Of a DNA stretch of 64,000 nucleotides, positions 34,560 through 47,439 are shown piece by piece. Made by a program: the position numbers and the translations under genes. The notes under the pieces are model-generated. The model was not told the DNA's origin and ran no database searches. It saw only the letters and a program-made list of their open reading frames with translations. The stretch comes from Gnetum montanum. Lineage: Eukaryota; Streptophyta; Gnetopsida; Gnetales; Gnetaceae. Position 1 is the first letter of the stretch. Each line of letters opens with the position of its first letter. The DNA lies in assembly GCA_015680685.1 (NCBI GenBank), contig MNCI01036217.1, positions 293,516-357,515 of the forward strand. The letters are read 5' to 3'.

Positions 34560-37200
34560 AAATTAATATATATTTAGTAATGTCCTAATTTTCTCCTCTT
34601 CTAATCTAGGATCATGCACCATCCAATAAAATTTAGAAATGTTGGTTGAAGTTGGTGCTTGCCAAGGACATGAAAGTTATGGGAATATTTTATATACTTT
34701 AACATACCATGCCACAAACTACTTTCTTTCTTCTTCAAAGGCTCTTGCCACTTTCTTTAGTTCTTAATAGTCCATCATCCTTCTGGCTAGGTTTGTTGCT
34801 ACATCTTTTTTATTCTAGTAGCTAGCCTTGACTACTTAGAGTTTGAAGTTTACTATACGAAGCTTCTATTAGGCATCTTTTATATCATAAAACTCTTTTT
34901 CATACATTAAATATATAGTAGCTAGTTGTGGCTTCAATCTTGTTCTTACTCTACCTACTACTAACATGGTCAAGTTAGCATACCCAAGATTTGCTAATCC
35001 TATGTATTCTATGAAATCCTTGATTTGCAGGTCTTTATTCTTTAATTTAGCTGGATGGACATGGGTAAGGCTATCCAAGATGGGTTTCCAAATAGGTATC
35101 TATGGTATGATAAAGTTGATTTTAGATTCTAGATATTCTTCTTATTAATTTGCTTATACATGCTCACTTGATCCCTAAAGTGCTCTTTCATTCTTTCATG
35201 TTTCTTGGCCTCATTTTACCACATGCTAATCTCAATTATTAATCTCTATCACATAGCATAAAATTTTTCCATTGATAGGGTTCTATTTTCATAGGCCAGT
35301 TACCTTATATCGAGGTTCACTATGGCAAATTATTCTCTTAATTAATGAATACTCTTTTCTAGCACATTCTTTGACTTCTCAATGTATGTCAATCTCATGT
35401 TTTCAATAGCAATCTTCTTGTCTTCTTCTTCCAATGCAATAATAGATTTAGCATGAGTGTATGTTTGGGCATCTACTACTAAAGCATTCCTTATTTCCTT
35501 TTTCTTCTAATTCTCCATGTGTGTGTATTTGACCATTAGTTGGTCAATCTATTCATTTTTAACTAACTACTCAGGTGTAATGTGTCATGTAGGGTCTTTT
35601 CTTTCTGCTCTTAGTGTAGCCAATTTTTCATCTAACCTCTACACTTCACTTTTTGCATGTTGCATCTTGGTTTCTGCCATGACTAGTTTTCCTTTTGTTG
35701 AAATCATTTCTAACTAGAATATAGTGATATCATTAGGGATATCAAAAATATTTTTCATGAATTGTCAAATCTACAATAGTCTCTTCAATACATCTTAATA
35801 TTCTATGGGGATCATTGATGTTCTAGTTATGGTTTTCACTTCTTCAGTTCTAATAATATTAGCCAATGGCATCATGGAAACATAAAAGGATTCCTTGATC
35901 TAGTCTATTCTAATTTTTGAGGCTCCTGTTATATCATCACTACTATGGCTCCTTCTCCAGATGCTAGCATTTCCTGGAAGGATGGAACATTTCCCAAAAT
36001 TTGTTATGCCTAATCATCATCTTTTCCTCCCTAAAAAAAGACTTGACCACTTATGAGTCTTATTAATACTATAGGTCTATTGGAATTTTCTCTTACTCTG
36101 TACATGCTTGAGACTTCTTTGCATCCCCAACTAATTATTTCATCTATTTTCTATAAGTGGCTTATTAAGGATCTATAGTTGGTTTCTGCTCGGGGAACAC
36201 TTTTTCTTGGTTTGTCTATAGTTGGCATTGATCCACTATGCCTTGCTTATTCTATTTCTATGGCTAGAATATTTTTTGTTAATGTAGATCCTACTACAAC
36301 CTTAATGCCTATTGATATTTCAACTTGGTCCTTCTTTGATGGCACTAGCTTAGAAATTTCAACATATGAAACATTTTTGACTTTGCAGAGGACATCATTG
36401 GTATAGCCCAGACTATTAGCTTGTTAGCATAATCTTTTGATAAGATAAGAAAATGGTACAGTAGGTTTACTTATCTTCTTCTTCTCGAATCTCCTTTGTA
36501 TCTTTAAAAATAGAGATGGGGTAATGGTGGTTTGGAATTTTTCCATCAAGATAGTACTTCCTCTAGTAACATAGGTGAAAATTTTATTAAGCCTTTTTGT
36601 TGGGAATAAATGGTATGTCCCAATTTTACATTAGATCTTCTCACTAGTAGACAACCTACTATATTCCTTTACAATGGTTCCATAGGCTCTTTGTAGTGAT
36701 AATTTTCTTACATCTATGTTAGACCCTATAAATATTTGAGCTATATTAGTTCTTATATTTGGAATGTTTAGTATCTTTGCTATTGCTTCTACTAAATATG
36801 GCACTGTGACTCTCTTAATTTTTATGGTAGCATCATCTTGTCTATTCTTCCAAAATTGATAAATTTCTACAAAGTACCATTCACCATTACTTAAAATGGT
36901 AGCCCAAAAAGGAGAGACTTCTAACTACTTGCAAAATTGAGTAGGCCATAAATAGTCCAAAATTTTGCTTCACTATTATAAGGGATATGATGAACTTCTC
37001 TTGGATTGCTTGTAAACACTCATTCAAGCCTATGAAACATTGTCCTTACTCAGGAGAAAGGGGTGCATCAGCTTCTTCTTAAGTACATTACCTTGTTGTA
37101 GGTGTGAGCTAATGGATGCTATAGAAATGACCTCTTACTCTGCAGGAGGCATTTGTTCTCTATCTCATCCTGTATCTCTTCCTCTAGGTGTTTTCCCCCT
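34560..37200 (-). pseudogene. F third ORF, unrecognised protein (degraded)
   Basis: Antisense to the window and homologous to the third ORFs of A and C. Read leftward: a damaged start region near 37100-36950, then GEWYFVEIYQF, AIAKILNIPN, a long middle part (36800-36000), and an extended Lys/Glu/Leu-rich region. The last includes EYIGLANLGYANLTMLVVGR and YLMYEKEFYDIKD (35078-34869), clearly related to NLCYANLAMMIVGR in A. The box VHDPRLEEEKI ends it near 34600. Nonsense codons are frequent but the frame is mostly kept. Function unknown. Confidence 0.7.
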
Positions 37201-37353
37201 TGGTTGTGATGGTCATTCTACTTTAAGTATTTTGGAAAGCATTTGCAATCATAATTAATTTTAAAATTACATAAATATTTTGGAAAAATCCTTTAATGGT
37301 TCATATTTTTTCATCAAATTTTAGGTTTTGATTAATATCATTATTCATTATTA

Positions 37354-37358
37354 ACTTT
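37354..37358. repeat. Target-site duplication of B, left (ACTTT)
   Basis: ACTTT precedes the 5' LTR of B and is repeated exactly at 45192-45196 after the 3' LTR. Together with the LTR ends it defines B as one insertion into F. Confidence 0.88.
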
Positions 37359-38131
37359 TGATGAACCGCAATATCGCATATGTGATATCGCATCCTACCT
37401 CATCTTCTATAAATAAGAGGTAGTGCCCTTGGTTCCATAGGTTAGAATTAGATCCTTATCTAGATTCTTGCAATTTAGTCATTCCAGAGTTAAAATTATT
37501 TTTGTGTGCCCACAGTAGGATTCATAGAGTGAATGGATCTTTATTCGAGCAATTTGTACGTGAGCACAATTTTTTGTATGGTAATAAAGACAAACTTTAT
37601 GATAAACCTTGCAGCATACAGATTAAGCTAATTAGTAATTAATTATTTTTTAACACTTTCCTAGTTAATTAATATCTTTCTCAACCTTTAACCCTCTTAG
37701 TTAAATACACTCAGTATGACTGCCTCAAGCATGCATGTAGTGCTTGGTAACCTAGTAACTATTAGCATTTGGTAATACCAGCAGTGTTGCACTAGTTCAG
37801 GATGTGTACGGCAAGTGGGAATAGATACTAGTTTTAGAAACATTTAGAACTTAATTAATAAATAGTTAACGTAAGTTAGTGACTTAGTTCTCTCTCCCTC
37901 TCCTTTATTAGCAGAATACATAAAAAATACAAAAGCTATAAAAATCATATACCTCAAGCTTACTTAACAATACAACCGTGACAATACAAGTAAGTTTGGG
38001 AAGACAACGATTAATTAACCCTGAGTGTTCCATTAAGGCGCATAAGCACTTGGTCCTTCGAGTTTGACCAAATCATGCATGAAATGTTGGTATTCATATG
38101 GTTGAGTGTAGGGGTACCTCGCCACTCATCA
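37359..38131 (+). repeat. 5' LTR of element B
   Basis: 773 bases, TGATGAACC to CTCATCA. TATAAATA lies at 37408-37415 and AATAAA at 37583-37588, consistent with a U3-R-U5 order. Compared with the 3' LTR it lacks 33 bases within the GATATC palindrome cluster at the start, a loss expected from slippage between direct repeats. Confidence 0.92.
37408..37415 (+). promoter_or_regulatory. TATA box of the B 5' LTR
   Basis: TATAAATA, conserved in the 3' LTR at 44468-44475. It lies about 50 bases from the LTR start, directly downstream of the GATATC palindromes. The U3 region is thus unusually short. Confidence 0.7.
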
Positions 38132-38132
38132 T

Positions 38133-38150
38133 TGGCACCGTTGCTAGGGA
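38133..38150 (+). other. Primer-binding site of B (tRNA-Asp type)
   Basis: TGGCACCGTTGCTAGGGA, one base after the LTR. It equals the 18-base complement of the plant tRNA-Asp 3' end (TGGCGCCGTTGCCGGGGA) except for three positions, and those differences are transitions. tRNA-Asp priming is known from Athila-type elements. Confidence 0.82.
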
Positions 38151-38275
38151 CTTAGTTGTTTGTGCGCTACGTAGAACATAGGAAATCATTCATATCATTG
38201 AAACGTTAGAACAAACCCTTAGGGTTAATCAAAGAAAGACAAGACAACGGTACATTGCATACTGAACAAGACAAA

Positions 38276-41270
38276 ATTTCTTCTTCTTTGCATAAGAGCA
38301 CTTCACCACCTAGGACTAACACAAGAGGCAGTTGGCGACATAATACACATAACCAAGATCCGATAGTTCCTCAATAGTTTTGTGTGGTATATACTCATCC
38401 TGATGAGTATGTACCCAATTTCACCTTTATTCTCCACCAACATGAACAACTGCATTGAAGAGACTTGGAGGGTAACATAGTGTTGCCTCTAGACCGATCA
38501 ATTCCCAACATGCTCCTTCATGCTCTCACATGAATAGGCATGCCACTTTTATATGTAGAATACGTTGCATGCGATCATGACTCAAGGGACTATCATCGCA
38601 CAAAAGCACAACATCAAAGGGACTTGCGACAACAGAGATACCAAACATCNCACTCCACTATTCACAACCCTGGTTTTGATACCCACGAATACGAAGTGTT
38701 CAACGAATGAACATGAACACACGATAAGGGCAGACATTCTAATTGTGATCATAATCAAGGCCAAGACCACCAAAGAGAAGGTAGAAAACATCATCATGGC
38801 AATGGTTCTCCTTATTCTTCACCTTCATCATCATCTTCACCCTCTCCTTCAGTGTCCAGATGTAGTCATACAGAAACCAATCATGGGGATAAGGGAAAAC
38901 GACGTGAAACTCATCGACGAGATAGTCAAGAATGAGGACGAGGGAACTCTATAGAATCAAGGCATAGAAGAAGGAACACTAGGGAACCACGTAGAAACCA
39001 TAGAATCTATGAAAAAGATGATCATGAAGAACCCCTACTCGCCACTAGAAGCATGTTAGATATAACAGAGGTCGTAAGAGTTCCAACAAGGCACCAAAAG
39101 GATAGTAGGATCAAGAGGTTAGACATGAACAACATCCCACGATTTGAAGGGGGATACAACACTGATCCTCAAAATCATTTACAAGAATTCCATGATGCAT
39201 GTGCCTTGTAAAACATAGAAAACAAATGGCAAAAATTGAAGTTGTTCCCAAGGACACTAGTGAAAGAAGCTGAAAGCTGGTACCGGTCCTTAGAATTGGA
39301 ATCCATTCGAAGGTGGAGTACAATGTTAGAACTGTTTAATGATAAGTACCAAATGTACTCCCAAGTGTCTAACCTGCAAAAGAAAATCCAAGGATGGAAG
39401 TAAGAAAATAATGAACCCTTGGATGCTACCATGGGCCGCTATTACATACTGTTACATCGTTGCCCCATCCACGGTTATTTGTAGTGGGATCAACTATGCC
39501 ATATCATGGATGGACTTAGGCATGAAACAAGAAGAACCCTTGAGATGTACACCCAAGGAAGGTCATCAAAGCTTAGGTCTCATCAAATTCATAGACTGCT
39601 AGAGCAAGTTTCCAAAGAATAAGGTGAGCTACAAAAGAGAGAAAGTGCAGAGGAATACAATCGAGATCCTTCCCTCCAAAAAAAGGGAGTGAGATTTTGT
39701 GAGAAGGAAGAAGAGTCAGCACTCGAAGAGATGGTGAATAGAAAAATTTTGTCTCTCCAAAAGTTAACATTAGAAGTATCGGAAAAGGTAGACCAAATGT
39801 GGGACTCCCCGGATAGTAGGTTTGAAACTATTCTTAAAATTGTAGATGAGTCTAGGGAGCGAGGTAGTGACCGCGATAACAAGAAAAAGACAAAAGTGGA
39901 AAATGCACGTAATAAGGGTAAGGGCAAAATGGCCATCATAGAAGAGGTTGTGGATTCAGACATGGAAAATGATAGTGGATGTGAGATATGCCAATACAAC
40001 CATCCTAAGGGATGTTTCCCAGTGATTATACATCTACAAGAGTCTAGGGTGTATGCACTCAACCCACGACTAAATAAACGGCAAGCACCCCGATCATTAC
40101 CTTATCCCCAAGGTAACCCAAGGCAGTTCCACCAACCTTCAACATATTATCCAAGTGAAACTCCACCACAACCTGTTGAGCAACATCAATCATGGCAATA
40201 CCCATAGTCACGGGGGATGCCACCACCAAGGCAACAATACCCATACCAGCAACTTAACCCATATGGCTACTACATGTAGCATCCAATCTCTCCTCGTGAC
40301 TTTGTTAGTCACGTTACACCACAACATCACTACTAATCCCATGAGTATTATAGAACTCCTCCTAGGAAAGAAAACCCACAAATATACCATCCTCCAAATC
40401 CATTCGCAACTCTCACACCAATAGCTCCATTACCACCTACTCCAGCAATGCAAGGAGAACTCCCTACTCAACTACAGCAACATAATGCCACAAGGGCTGT
40501 AAATCCTTAACCCACTATTAGTTCTAACAACCGTATGAAGAAAAGACCTTTCTTCAAAACCAAAAATCCAACCAAGCCCTTAGAACCACAAGCGGTTGAA
40601 CCTCTGAACGCCTCCCCATCAAATACAGCTTCAGAGCTTCATTTGAACCAAACACTGAGCTCAATGCATACGGTTATGTTAACACATACCATTATTGACT
40701 GGATCAATGTTGGCCACCTTCCCAGGAAATTATCTGATCCTAGAAGCCCCCTAATCTATCTCCAAATCACTGGGAATGAGCCATGAAAAGCTCTTCTAGA
40801 TTCAGGTTCTAGAGTCAACTTAATATCGTAATAAATGTATAAAGCCTGGAACCTGCCTCCATTAAAGAAGAGAAATATTCACCTAGAGCTGGCTGACTAG
40901 TCCATCATTGTTCCCTTGGGATTAGTGGAGGACATTGTCACCATTGTGTGGGGGTGGTCGTACCCAGCTGATTTCCTAGTGATACAAGCGAATAACGGTA
41001 AAGGGGACTTCCCAATAATAATGAGAATGACATGGCTAAGTACTATAGATGCATGCCTAGGAATCCATGATCTTTTCCTGGAAATATCTAAGGAGAAAAA
41101 TTTTGGAAAGATCAAGAAGAAGAAGGTTCCATGCATCGCATACAATGCTACAGGGTGCAATTGCGTGCAGAGATCATGGGTTGTGCAAAGTTTAGCATTT
41201 CCTACATGCAACTGGTGTGCACAAAACATTAACATACAAAAGTGCCTGTATGTAACAGCCACATGACAAG
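38276..41270 (+). pseudogene. B gag and protease (degraded)
   Basis: The frame starts at ATT 38276, aligned with the ATG at 50700 in C, so the start codon is lost. Parts in order: a Ser/His/Arg-rich region (38700-38960), then the capsid domain from about 39125 with IPRFEGGYNTDPQNHLQEF and WYRSLELESI. A compact CEICQYNHPKGC finger (C-x2-C-x3-H-x3-C) lies near 39978. A Gln/Pro-rich stretch (40080-40480) and a protease with LLDSGSRVNLIS near 40795 complete it. The protease continues with VWGWSYPADFLVI and TWLSTIDACLGI. The whole region keeps a single frame with only a handful of stops, each of the CAA/CAG/CGA-derived kind. One undetermined base lies at 38650. Confidence 0.88.
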
Positions 41271-42490
41271 GGTTGATAGCTGATCAAGAGAGTAACTCAC
41301 TAATGTGCATGGAACTGACTAAGGGAATAACTTGCACTTACATCGAAAGCACAAACGCACTAAAGCAAGTCTGCTACCAACATCCAAGCCTTAACCTTAA
41401 AAACATCAACTGGTGAAAGTTGGAAATTCCTAAAAAATTTAAATAAGAGCCCCTAGAATTGAAACAATTACCCAATGGTCTAGAATATATGATTCTTGAA
41501 AATGAAAAATCGGTAATCATCAATGTAAGACTTGCTTCCAAAAGAAAGGAAGACTGTTGAAAATACTAAACAAGTGGTCAAAAGCCTTTGCCTAGTCATA
41601 TCCCAAATTAACTAGAATAGATCCTAGGATATGCCAGCATAGGATTTACACTGACCCCTCCATGAAACCTCGAAAACAACCGCAAAGACAATTGAACCCA
41701 AAATTGAAGCAAGTAGTAAAAGAATAAATAGAACAACTTCTTAAGGCTAGGTTCATATATCCCATTGCTGATAGCAAATGGGTTAGCCCTTTGGTAATTG
41801 TGCCTAAAAAGGGAGGCAAATGGAGGGTGTGCATGGATTTTAGGTTGCTAAACATGGCAACATTTAAGAATCACTTTCTGTTGCCATTCATTAACCAAGT
41901 CTTAAATACCATAGTAGGGCATCGCTATTACAGTTTTTTGGATAGCTATAGTGGATACAACCAAATACAGATAGCCTCAGAAGACCAAGCCAAGACAACA
42001 TTCATCAGTCCTTGGGGAACATTTGTGTATAAACAAATATTGTTTGGCTTGTGTAACGCTCCTACCACGTTTCAACATCTAGTTTTAAGCATATTCCAAC
42101 AATAGATAGGGAATGGAGTGGAAGTCTTTATGGACAACTTCTCCACCTATGGAACAAGTTTTGTTCAAGCCTTGGACCGATTAGAGCAAGTGCTAAAAAG
42201 ATGTGCAGAAATCAATCTAAGGCTTAACTAGCAGAAACGCCATTTAATGATCCAAGAAGAAATAGTACTTGGGCATAAGGTTTCACATGCAGGAATAGAG
42301 GTAGACTCAGATAAAATTAGGGTTATCCAAGAAATCACCTGTCAACTGGAAACTATCAAAGACATTTGGTCATTCCTTAGACACACTGGCTACTATATAG
42401 AATGGCCAGTGCACATAATACCTTTGATAGGGGATGACCCTACTCACTATTTCGGATCTCCTCCTTCCAACTTAGTCATGGAGGAGATGG
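41271..42490 (+). pseudogene. B RT, truncated by internal deletion
   Basis: After a linker (41271-41700) the RT reads SKWVSPLVIVPKKGGKW, FRLLNMATFKNHFLLP, SFLDSYSGYNQIQI and FGLCNAPTTFQ. The catalytic box is FMDN (42127-42138), with the second Asp changed to Asn. Motifs LGHKVSHAGIEVD and SFLRHTGYY follow. At about 42395 the sequence jumps to the very end of the pol gene (SPPSNLVMEEM, 42465-42490), which in C lies 1.9 kb further on. RNase H and integrase are therefore deleted. Relative to gag-pro the RT is in another frame, so a frameshift lies in the linker. Confidence 0.87.
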
Positions 42491-44373
42491 CCACCTCTGC
42501 TAACCATTTGAGGCCCTCAGTTCTTTTTTTAAGTTTTTGTTTTACACATTTTTGTTTTACAAATTTCTTTACTTTTTCTTCTTTTTGTTTTGCAACATCA
42601 TTTATACTTTCTCATTTCTTTGTGTGAATGTTTGTTTTCTTTTTGGTTTTGTTTTTTTTTTTTTTCTTGTCTTTGTTTTTTATTTTTGTTTTGTTAGATT
42701 CTTCACCTAATAAGTGCTCCTGATGGTGGTATGAGTTGTATTCTATTGATTGCTAATGTTTGGTTTTTACCTTTGAGTTATAATGTTGATACTAAGGTAT
42801 GGTTCTTTTGATATAACAGGTAATGAGTCCATGTCACCCATGCATCCATGAATTTCTATGGTCTCTCTTGGCTTAGAACTATATAGTTCCCTTATTTAAT
42901 TATAAAACTATTAACAAATTGGTGACTAGTCATTTTTCAAACTAAGGAAGAACTCAAGGACTGAAAAGGGTGTGACTTCAAAAGGATTTGATGCATTTGT
43001 GCTTCCTTTTCTTTTGGGTGCTTGGATGTTTTCTTCTTGAGTTTTCCTTACCATTCTAACATTGCTCCATTATCAAGAAGCTAAGCCAATAAAAATAAGT
43101 CTTTGCATGGTGTGGTTCTCATGCAAAAAATAATAATGAGAATTCAAAGCACATACCTTAGAAAAAATAATCATCTGGGCTACAAACACTGGTTATGGAA
43201 CTAAACAAACATGTTCCCTCTAACTCATGCCCTTTCTCATTTCCTCGAAATGGTGGTGACTCTTTGGCAGAAGCATTCTTGTTACTTCCAGTGTATTAAT
43301 GTGAACTCATTGGATGTGGATTATTTAAGGCTGGATTTGGAATGATATCTACTCAGTCACATTAACCATAAATGCACAGGGGCTATATACCACCATGTTC
43401 TTAGGACAACATTCCATTCTCTTCTCCTCATCATTCTATCTCCATTTCCCACTTCATTTCCAATTGTATCAATAGTCTATATTTTGGTTGATGCATTGTT
43501 TTCTCTTTGGTGAATTCTTGTGGTTAATAGTTTAACTCTTGCTTACAAATGACATTTTCAAAGCCTACTGACTCTTTGAATGTGAGTTTGTCAAGGCATA
43601 CAGGGCATGAGCCTACTTTGGGGAGGACCCATTGGAATTCCTATTTGGTGCATCAGTTGACTTCTTTCCCTTAAACATTTCTGCAATCAACATTTTTTAG
43701 TTCATTCCCATCTCTAACATCCATTTTATCAGCATTTTCGTTGTTTCTTTTTCTCCATCTTTCTTATTCCTTGTCTTTTTCCATTCTATTGCTACCAGAG
43801 GATTGCTCTTAGTCATGGGGGCCCTGGTCCAATTTTTTGGAATTTTTCCTAATTCCTACACCTTGGATAGTCACCAATGTTATATCTCTAGAATCCATAT
43901 TGGCCATATCACAACTCAGCCAATGGACCTTACACCGAGGCCAGGTATCAACTGTATTATGATTTACTTATCCTTGCTCATATGTGACTATGTTGTGTGT
44001 GCAAATGGTAATCATACAGTAATGGACTGGACCTAGACGAAACACTCAAGATGGACTGGTATTGGAATGGTTGTGCAAGGAACAAGATTGATGGTGTGGC
44101 CATGGATGGACAATGGAAGACATAATCTTGGTGTCAGTAGCAACACATCTTCTCCTTTTCTCTCTCTCCCTCTCTTCTCTCTTAGCTACCAAATAAGGCT
44201 GGATGTCAATTTTGTATAGTGTTCACTCTTGTAGTCATGAACACTAATGTTGTCATGTATTGTAATGTTGATTTGTTCACATGTCATCCCATTCACCATT
44301 AGTTGTCATTCAAGTCAATAATCCCATACCTTACCAATATTTTATAAGGAACTCAAGGACGAGTTTGCAGTTA
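42491..44373 (+). other. B non-coding region before the 3' LTR
   Basis: The first 1.3 kb matches the post-pol region of A and C: T-rich opening with a poly-T run at about 42650-42664, and GCATGAGCCTACTTTGGGGA near 43605. Homology reaches GCTACCAGAG near 43800, where A and C have the putative splice donor. The third ORF is missing. From about 43815 to 44150 lies a stretch with no match to A or C, ending in a pyrimidine run (44150-44185). Homology to the pre-LTR part resumes near 44330. Confidence 0.6.
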
Positions 44374-44385
44374 GTCATGGGGGTA
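44374..44385 (+). other. Polypurine tract of B
   Basis: GTCATGGGGGTA directly before the 3' LTR; the same wording precedes the LTR of C. Expected priming site for plus-strand synthesis. Confidence 0.65.
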
Positions 44386-45191
44386 TGATGAACCGCGATA
44401 TCGCATACACGATATCACAGCCACCATGTGATATCGCATACACGATATCGTGTCCTACCTCATCTTCTATAAATAAGAGATGGCACCCTTGGTTCCATAG
44501 GTTAGAATTAGACCCTTAGCTAGATTCTTGCATTTTAGTCATTCCAAAGTTGGAATTATTTCTATGTGCCCGTAGTAGGAGTCATAGAGTGAACGGATCT
44601 TTATTCGAGCAATTTGTACATGAGCACAATTTTGTGTACAGCAATAAAGATGAACTTTATGATAAACCTTGTAGCATACAGATTAAGCTAATTAGTAATT
44701 AATTATTTTTTAACATTTTTCTAGTTAATTAATATATTTCTCAACCTTTAACCCCCTTAATTAAATACACTTAGTACGACCACTTCGAGCATGCGTGTAG
44801 CACTTAGTAACCCAATAACGATTAGTGTTTGGTAATCCCAACAGTGTTGCACTAGTTAAAGATGTGTACGGCAAGTGGGAACGAATACTGGTGTTAGGAA
44901 CATTTAGAACTTAATTAATGAATAGTTAATGTAAGTTATCCACTTAGTTCTCTCTCCCTCTCCTTTATTAGCAGAAGACATAAAAAATACAAAAGCTATA
45001 AAAATCAGATACCTCAAGCTTACTTAACCATACAACCGTGACAATACAAGTAAGTTTGGGAAAACAACGATTAATTAACCCTAAGTGTTCCATTAAGGCA
45101 CATAAGCACTTGGTCCTTGGAGTTCGACCAAATCATGCATGAAACGATTGTATTTGTATGGTTGAGTGTAAGGGTACCTCGCCACTCATCA
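44386..45191 (+). repeat. 3' LTR of element B
   Basis: 806 bases. It starts TGATGAACC and contains the 10-bp perfect palindrome GCGATATCGC (44395-44404) and two direct copies of GATATCGCATACACGATATC. TATAAATA lies at 44468-44475 and AATAAA at 44643-44648. It ends CTCATCA, followed at once by the ACTTT duplication. Confidence 0.92.
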
Positions 45192-47439
45192 ACTTTAACT
45201 TCAATTTTGACTACAGAGTTAGAGAAATTTGTTGTTTTGATGAAACCCTTTATAAGAAAAATCCTTAATTGAATGATTTTTATCAATTAGAAAAAAATTC
45301 ATCTTAACTAGCCTATCACAATCTTCAATTTATTGTTTGAGGTATGTTCGAAAGGTTAATTGGAAGGAAACATTAAGTTTATTGGCTTATATGAGATTAG
45401 AGTGTGACTTTCACATATTATTCTTACCCTTGCTTATTCTTCTAGGTGTTAGAAAATTTGGCATAATTCACAAAAACTATACACAATGCTCTCTCCCACA
45501 ACTGAGTTGGTCACTCTATGAGAAAAAGGAAATAAGAATGATTCAAAATTATAGTGAGGAAGATATGGAGCTCTGACGGTTTGGAAGTTAGAAAAAATGG
45601 CATGAACCTTCTACATGTGAAATGAGAGAATGAAGAAAATTTCTAATAGTTCATGTATATATATATATATATCAAGGGATATATCATAGATACGACATCA
45701 TGAATGCAAAATTGCAGGGGTTAATATATCGTATCTACGATATTAACATTGAATTTTTCCAAATTTTTGCAAGATTTAATGGAAAGAAATGAGCACAGTG
45801 GATAGTTTGGAAGGTGTAAAGATGATCCAAAGGGATTTTTATCATAAATGATGCTTAGAATATAGGAATTAGTTATGAAAAGTATGTCAAAAAATGAGTT
45901 TTGGCAAGGTAAGTCGATTATGTTTTTAGGAGATGGTTGGTTAAAATTATTGAATGTATGAATGAATGTGGATATATAGGGAAATGATTATTTAAGTATT
46001 TATGAGGTACAAGATGATGTAAAATTGGTCAAGTATGAAACACAAGAGTTATACAAGTGGATCCTCCCTAAAGCAAGTTCCTACCCTCAATTTCCTTGTA
46101 TAAACACATCTACAAATGTGATAGGCACTCAAGGTGTTAAATTTAAATAATACCTATTTTTCAAAACACACATACTAGTATTATCTCGATAAGAAAATAA
46201 CACTATATTATACAAAACCATTAAATTATGATTATATATAATAGTGAGGTGAAATGGGAGTAGCAAAGATTGTAGAAAATGGGACATGAGGTATCTTACC
46301 ATAGGGATAATAAATTTTATGTGTAATGCATGTTTAAAATGATCATTGCTTTGTCCATCCAAGATCCAAACCAAGTCCATACCACTTACTAGTGACATCA
46401 CATTGTATCATCTCAAACTGACTATCATAAGACTATCATGACTACAAGAAATATTATCACTTGGTAATGAAGTACAAAGAAGTAATTTAGTAACAACATA
46501 ATTTATTTATAAGAAGACTTAACCATTGGACAAAGGAGTGCCTCTAGGAATGGGTAGCATGTCTTTCTCATCCCATAACTAATGCGAGTTCAAGAAACCT
46601 TGAAATTTTTATGAAGTTGCTTACGTTCAAGCATGCATAACATGTATTTCTAGTGGAACCCCTAGAAATTCTTATTATGTGTATTTATTAGATTATTTTT
46701 GTGTCAACATTACTAGAGGGCTACCTTCAGGCATAGGTAACATGTCTTTCTAGTGACATGATAAGGTAGTACTTATTTTAGAACATACTTCCATTCTTCA
46801 TTAGAACTTAAGAAAATAATAAAATTTAATAGTAGGATAAGACTCATAATAGTAGCTTTAGAGAATCCAAAAATTCCTTGATATTACACCCTTTACATTC
46901 TCACTTGGTTCTTTACTTTTCCTTCCAAACATAATGATCATTGTTTTATTCCAATTTTATTATGAGGAGAATATCATTATGTCCATGGTAAGAACATTTT
47001 TATTATTGGAAATGAGTAGATGGATGATGTGTTCTTACTATATATAGAATCAATCCTTTAATGATTCAACAACATAGTGTGAAAGTCTCATTGTTTCAAC
47101 TACATCTTGCTTATTCCTTTACATTTTATTAGAAAAATCAACAAAAATATGTACATGAAAAATGGTAAAAATCATAGAAGAATGAGAAATGGGTAAGAAT
47201 AGAAAAATATATAAAGAATTTAAAAGATATTAAAGAATGAAAAATGATAAAAAATGTGAAAAGTATAAAAGAATATAAAATATATTAAAGAATGAAAAAA
47301 TACCAAAAAATTAGGAAAACCATGACAATAATTATAAAGCAAAAAATTATGAAACAAAAAAGCTAAAGTGCACTTATCAATTCCTAATTCAAGATAGGGC
47401 ACCTCCTCCATGACTAAACTCATGAGCAAGTGTTTGAAA
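45192..47439 (-). other. Element F, non-coding region right of B
   Basis: AT-rich continuation of F, read right to left as the post-pol non-coding part, starting at the NLVM-like box (SLVMEEVP, about 47430-47400). It begins at the left with the ACTTT duplication (45192-45196). A (TA) run lies at 45656-45672, and a palindromic ATATCGTATCTACGATAT near 45725-45745. Repeats of AAAGAATGAAAAATG-like sequence occur at 47165-47300. No gene is seen. Confidence 0.6.

Larger units (their letters stand above)
34315..37358 (-). mobile_element. Element F, left part (Athila-like)
   Basis: Minus-strand element interrupted by B. This part holds its third ORF and the DNA just downstream of it (34315-34560, no gene seen, with an A-rich run at about 34447-34480). 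No F LTR is present: element A's LTR ends at 34314 and F sequence starts at once. The other part of F lies at 45192-50198. Confidence 0.75.
37359..45191 (+). mobile_element. Element B: Athila-like retrotransposon, internally deleted, nested in F
   Basis: Complete at both ends: 5' LTR 37359-38131, tRNA-Asp primer site, gag, protease, most of RT, non-coding region, polypurine tract, 3' LTR 44386-45191, and a 5-bp duplication. RNase H, integrase and third ORF are missing. It is the best preserved Athila-like copy: its gag-pro has few stops. By hand count the two LTRs differ at roughly 78 of ~770 aligned positions, mostly transitions, plus one 33-base indel, so the insertion is old even so. Confidence 0.92.

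Noticed and set aside
43803-44036. Open frame in the unmatched segment of B as a captured gene
   Set aside because: 77 codons without recognisable similarity; too short to support a gene call.
45656-45745. (TA)n and palindrome taken as a new LTR edge in F
   Set aside because: It recalls the GATATC start of the B LTR, but there is no further LTR match, and F runs on the other strand.
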